Origin: Sclerodactyla briareus
Taxonomy: Eukaryota > Echinodermata > Holothuroidea > Dendrochirotida > Sclerodactylidae
Assembly: GCA_026419785.1 (NCBI GenBank)
Contig: JAODTK010005043.1
Location: 186,001-250,000, forward strand
Reading direction: 5' to 3'
Length of the DNA: 64,000 bases
Below, one piece after another: positions 59,480 to 64,000 of the stretch. The number at the start of each line of letters is the position of its first letter. Position 1 is the stretch's first letter. The notes under the pieces are model-generated. The model was not told the origin of the DNA. It saw only the letters and a list, made by a program, of their open reading frames with translations, and searched no databases. A program made the position numbers and the translations under genes.

Positions 59480-60840
59480 CGAGGTCAGCAATGGCGATAG
59501 ATATGTTAGCCAGCTGTCTTTTTTTTTCTGTGCTAATTTCACATTCACCGGAACACGTGTTGATGATTTGCAAGATTTTTAGACATCCAGGAACGGGGCC
59601 ACCTGACGTCAATGGTATTACAGAGTCGTGGGTGAACAGTGCTATTTCCACAGCCGGCCGTTCACCTTCCCGGTTTGGTGTTTATAGGCAAGCTAGGATG
59701 ATACTCCTCCGTGGCATTGTGGTGGAGTTTTGTTGTTGTGAGGTCTGACTTGATCTGTTTTGAGAAGGCCGATATTGGTGTAAATTTTTGTCAACAAAAC
59801 TCGGTTTGGTGTGAAATTTCCGATCTATCATCATGTATTCCCAGTTCTTTATAGTTGGCGTTGTATATTGTTCTCCAAATAGCTCTGAAGCAACAACTCT
59901 TTCTTTTCTTTCCGACCATGCCTTTTCGAAGTTTCTGAAAAGAGTACACTTATTTGGGTGATTTCCTTATCCCGAACATATTTCTTGTGTTCTTGGTCTA
60001 ATGTACCGTGGCCCCCCCCCAGTCAATTTGGGGGATCTGCTTTTTCAAATGTCACGAACAGGATTAATTCCTTTATCAGCATGTACATTTTCCTACCAAA
60101 AAGTATAATATTTTTGATTTAGTTTTGAGCTAGATCCAGAGTCTGTAGATATATATAGAGCTTGGTAAGCTCGTGCAATTGATCATCCTATTTTAGCTAT
60201 TCATGTGTCCTTGTTTCTATCATCAATATCCCCACAGAGTCTAGAGCTTGTTCCTTGTTCGCGAAGGGCCGCTTGAGGCCTTTCCAGGTTTTTTTAGCAA
60301 GTAGATTGGCATGAAATTGTGGAAAAGTTCGAATGCTGTCGACTCTTTGGATGGTTTCATTGAAAGGTTACGAGGTTATGAACGTTTTACGTTCCTTGGA
60401 GGAAACGTCGCAGTAAGAACAATAGGCCTTCTAAAATAACTTGGATGAAAGGGAAGTTTTTCTGGCCATCAAACGTAAGCGACACTTATGGGCGCCTTAA
60501 TCGTTTTCTTTCTGGGTCGGATGTCTGCATCTCAGAGGCTTTCAAAGATTTCATAGCAAAGTTGTCCAGCGTTTAGTTATTTCCTGGTGCTAACACTTGA
60601 TTTCAAAGAGAGGCAGATTGCCTCTAACATCAAGGAGAATCCTCATCAGTGCTTTATTTCTCTCTGTAGGGGGGAAGCATAAAGTCCAAAGTGGACAGCA
60701 TTGGTCCTAATTGCTAGATTTCCCACTCGGGTAGACGAGTCACAGCGATAAGCCAGGAGATTGCTAAGGCAAGGTTCTTACTAATTCTTCATCGTCCTGT
60801 TATTTCTCATAAACTTTGTATAAATTTTGGTGACCATAGA
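59480..60840 (+). pseudogene. LINE copy G ORF2, APE-type endonuclease and linker
   Basis: Plus-strand frames give DVNGITESWVNSAIS (59605-59650), VYRQARM (about 59680), a SDLICFEKADIGV segment (about 59745-59785), VGVVYCSPNSSEA (about 59853-59893), and a GDFLIP remnant of GDFNYP (about 59957). These are the endonuclease motifs of CR1-like ORF2 (E in ITESW, the YRPPNS-type block, and GDFN). The linker continues with KNNRPSKITWMKGK (about 60415-60455) and SEAFKDFIAKLSS (about 60534-60575). The domain normally nicks target DNA to prime reverse transcription. The GDFN block is damaged and stops are present, so it is inactive as read. Confidence 0.8.
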
Positions 60841-62420
60841 TTGTCAATATGGTTATTCCTCCGCAGATTTGGTATACGGTGGTGTTCGTCTGTTTTAAAG
60901 GAGAACTGCAGAAGCTCAACAGTGGTAAAGCTCCTGGTCCTGACGGATTTTATCCTTTCTTTAACTAAAATCCTTTGGTCGACGAGTTGTCCGTTCCAAC
61001 TAGCTAATTATTTTATCATAAGGACTCTACAAGAAGGTATTGTTTCGCGGATGATGGAGGAGAGCAAATGTTATCATCCTATTTTCAGAAAGGTAAGCGG
61101 TCTCTTTCTTGTAATTACCAGACGGCCAGTATCAGTCTTACTAGTGTGTCTGCAAGGTAATGGAATCAATCATTCGGGATCATAAGATGGTTTGATTATT
61201 TCAGGAGGCATCGTCTGATTAGAGATTCTCACATCAGGGGTTTTTAGAATGAATCGTTCGTGTTTTGAGACTAATCTCTGAATTGATGGCGATGTTTACA
61301 TGTTCTTGTTGACAACGGCAATGCTGGTGAGATAATTTTCCTGGACTTTAGGAGAAGACGCTTTAACAAGGTTCCTCATGAGCGTCGCTTGCTCAGGTTG
61401 GAGAGCTTGTATTGAGGGGATAGTCCCAGTGGCAAATCTGAGTGGCTTCATATGAGGGAACACGAGTTGTCATTAATGGGCGGGGAGTCGTCTTCTTGAG
61501 GTGCAAAGGTCCCACTATGGTGTCCCACAGGGATCGGTTCTGGGGCCTCTCCTGTTCTGGCGTATATTAGCGACTTGAGGTTCTGTCTGTTTTATTCAGG
61601 TAATAAGTTCGCAACGATACCGAAGTTGTATCGGGAGGTCGTTTCGAATGATGATGCTGCTATGAGTTCAAAAGCGGATCGGATATACATTTCCAAATGG
61701 TCTTCCGAGCTGCAATGAATTTTTTTCAATGTCGCAAGTGCAAAAGTTATGCATGTTGGTTTTCACATCGCAACGCTTCCTCCAAGTTGAATTGCCAAAA
61801 CATATTCGGAGGTGAATTTCAGCCAAAAATCTTGGGTATTGTTTTGATTCTTCTTGTGAAACCTCCCAAGCAGTGAGTGTGCCGAAGCTGCTAGAGAAGG
61901 TAATTGGATTCTGGGCTTGATAGCCGGGTCAATGGGTCAGTTTCCTGATATGAATTGTTGTCAGGCTGTTTAAGCACCGGTGAGACCGCCCCTAGAGTAT
62001 TCTGTACAAGTGTGGAACTCCTACTTGCAAAAGACAAGCCGGGAATTGAGAACCGTTCCAGCGTAGGGTCAACTATAATGCTTCACCTCTCTGACAATTT
62101 ATCTTACGAGGAAGATTAAGGCGTCTCGGTCAATAACTACCAGGGATCTGAGGCGAATTCCCGGGGTGACTTTATTCAGGAAGGTTTTCAAATTTGTCCA
62201 TAAGGACTCGATGGCCTGTCCTTCCACTACTCTTTGAATTTTCCCCTTTTACTGCAATAGAGCCGCCACTGTCTCAAGCTATCGTGGAAGCGCCGCAAAT
62301 GGACATTCGTCAAATTTTCTTTCTTCTCGCCGAGAGTGATCAATGAGTGAATTGTCTTCTGAAAATGTTTGTGATTGCTCTAAGAGTGTGATGCTTTCAA
62401 AACAAGTCTTGATTTATTTT
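60841..62420 (+). pseudogene. LINE copy G ORF2, reverse transcriptase and C-terminus
   Basis: In order: LQKLNSGKAPGPDGF (about 60906-60951), FNKVPHERRLLRL (about 61369-61407), a VVINGRG..V segment (about 61465), YGVPQGSVLGPLLF (about 61517-61556), NKFATIPKLYREVVSNDDA (about 61605-61662), KVMHVGFHIATLP (about 61745-61785), and the C-terminal KLSWKRRKWTFVK block (about 62275-62315). The active-site FADDTKLY is present except that one base is missing in the Asp-Asp codons (gca-acgatacc), turning FADD into a shift. Many other single-base shifts occur. This is the most complete LINE in the window and defines the CR1-like family of copies A, B, D, E and F. Confidence 0.85.
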
Positions 62421-62548
62421 TCCGAAATCAGGGCGTATTATTAGTTCGAGTTGTGGTTCATTTTTTCTTTCTGGGGTGTTGTGGCTTCGGGGTCGTTTAT
62501 GAGGATTATGTCCTTCCGGACCCTTATTCACTAAACTAACCTAACGAA
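62421..62548 (+). mobile_element. LINE copy G 3' UTR and terminus
   Basis: Contains GTTGTGGCTTCGGGGTCG, TTATGAGGATTATGTCCTTCC and the terminal TTCACTAAACTAACCTAACG, matching the 3' ends of copies A (1036), E (39252) and F (46815). Confidence 0.85.
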
Positions 62549-62579
62549 TTTCCGCCTATTTCTCAATTTCGGTTTGAAC

Positions 62580-62613
62580 TGGGGGGGGGAAGGAGGGGAA
62601 GGGGGGGGGGGGC
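62580..62613. repeat. G-tract (interrupted)
   Basis: Three G-runs separated by AAG/AGG just after LINE copy G. Confidence 0.85.
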
Positions 62614-62689
62614 TTGTGACCATCCCTTTGGGGATAAAAACTAGAATGCGTCAGTCCGACACCGGAGTTCATAGGACTTGCCGTTAAGG

Positions 62690-63040
62690 AGTTATAGCAT
62701 TTGAAGTTACGTGTATTGTCCCATAATTGTTAAGCACGGTATTTCGCAGATCAAAATGCATCCCTCATGCAATAATGAAATGATGATCATACTTGCACAA
62801 CCCGCAAACATTCTGTTTTTTCTATTGAAATTCAAACTTAATTTCAACTTCAAAGCTTTATTCTAGGGGGATACGGTAATTGCTTATTAGAAATTGGATG
62901 TGTTGATGGTTCTTCTGGTGAGAACGAAGACAACAGAACTCTGCTGAATGTTGACTTATCAACAAATGAACAATCAAATACATAACATAATTTCCTGTGT
63001 TGTCCATGTGGTGACGTCATTCGTTATTAGCGCATTGGGA
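62690..63040 (+). repeat. Unnamed dispersed repeat Z, copy 2
   Basis: Same-strand partner of 28440-28760, with blocks in the same order (CTCATGCAATA, CATACTTGCACAACCCGCAA, TTTTCTATTGAAATTCAAAC, GTGTTGATGGTTCTTC, GTGACGTCATTCGTT). It begins about 140 bp after the LINE 3' end and is unrelated to it. Confidence 0.7.
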
Positions 63041-63049
63041 TGTCTCCCG

Positions 63050-64000
63050 CATTTCTCTTTCCAATGGCCCAACTTTGAAGGCCAATACCTGGATCACTCG
63101 GAAACATCGTATTTGAATGGGTTTGGACCTATAGATACGTCACTCAAACCTTCTCGTCCTTCATTGCGGACTAGGTAATACTAGGCAGGCAACTAGTCTG
63201 GCAGAGCTGAGCAGTGGTTTTCCTAGTCAGCAACTGTCAGTCTCCGATAGCCCTTATTCAGGACTCTACTAGCCTAATGAGCAGGACTAGGATAGTACTC
63301 AGTGTAAGGACTGTTTTATCAAATTCTCTAAAACATTCAATTGACTAGTTTACACACTCTTCACGTCCTACCTCGTCGAGCAAGCTAGTCATTGAACCAC
63401 CAAATACTCCATTTACGGAATGCCAATGCTCCAAGAAATGGCTAACGTCGACCAACCTAGACTATTGGCAATCGAAAGTGTTTGCCGCATGCTGAAGATT
63501 GAGCGGTTGGCTGAACTTTCAGCCAGTTATTCATCATATCACGACTGACAAAATCCGAATCGTACTACTCTTTTTGTTCAACGAGACCCATCCACACAGC
63601 GATTGTATTGTATCGAATACGGTCTTGAAAAAAAATGTAGTCCAATTTTTGTTCTTCGCGTTTGTTGTAAGACGGAAATATTTCCTCTGAAATTTGTATT
63701 CATTTATCACCATACGTTTATTGTTCCGGGAAATAAACTGAACGATTGTTTTTCCGAGAAGACGGAGGGTTGTTGTCAGACTTTCCAGAATTTAAATAAC
63801 AACAAGCCCAAAGTCACCCCGCAGAACAAAACAATAGCAGAGCACTTGCAAATTGAAATGGACGCTTCCACCTATTTCATGAAAACGGTGTTTCGTATGT
63901 AGGGACGTGATATGCTTCTAGAATTAATAGGAAATATTCGAAGAGAAATCAAAATAAAATCGAACAACGGGTTCCCAATCTAAATAATGTTTTTTGTGGC
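63050..64000. other. No gene recognised
   Basis: Frames of 60-100 codons at 63499-63902 show no known motif. The right edge of the window cuts through nondescript sequence. Confidence 0.4.

Noticed and set aside
1-64000. CRISPR arrays, bacterial operons or phage genes
   Set aside because: No regularly spaced identical repeats, ribosome-binding sites or long adjacent ORFs; all recognisable content is eukaryotic repeats plus one GPCR.

Overview
This window reads as a transposon-rich, gene-poor stretch of an animal nuclear genome. No prokaryotic gene structure is visible: there are no long ORFs, operons or ribosome-binding sites. The recognisable parts are CR1-like and L2-like LINEs, an L1/Tx1-like reverse transcriptase fragment, tRNA-derived SINEs, hAT-type DNA transposons, many microsatellites, and one class A GPCR of the melatonin-receptor/moody type. 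This mix fits a marine invertebrate, perhaps a deuterostome, but the species cannot be named from the sequence. No intact protein-coding gene was found. The only recognisable host gene is the GPCR, which is frame-disrupted.

Layout. 0-5 kb: a CR1-like LINE tail (minus), two GAGGCC-rich islands about 1.5 kb apart with partly inverted inner edges, a CA microsatellite and an L1/Tx1-like RT fragment. 5.9-7.7 kb: an (AAT)n-tailed SINE and the GPCR. 9.3-12.5 kb: a tRNA-derived SINE, the C-terminal end of another LINE RT, and a 2.1 kb hAT-like element with matching ends and a perfect 8-bp target duplication. 13.3-17.6 kb: CR1-like fragments, a dispersed repeat and a compound microsatellite. 18.8-22.4 kb: a second dispersed repeat and a 1.7 kb TIR element. 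22.4-39 kb: mostly nondescript sequence with one SINE, dispersed repeats and a G-rich minisatellite. 39-47 kb: CR1-like copy E, an L2-like LINE (2.1 kb) and CR1-like copy F, which is split by a 1.06 kb TIR element. 48-54.6 kb: a cluster of hAT-related ends and fragments. 58.5-62.5 kb: the most complete LINE, with ORF1 carrying an SGNH/GDSL-esterase-like domain and ORF2 carrying endonuclease and RT domains, ending in the 3' terminus shared by the other copies.

Reading frames break very often at single bases, while conserved motifs survive and internal stops within the correct frame are rare, most clearly in the GPCR. Either these are young pseudogenes or the assembly keeps uncorrected single-base indels. 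This matters for any gene call here. I found no convincing new cellular system. The most informative items are the transposon structures, the nested insertion and the unnamed dispersed repeat families.
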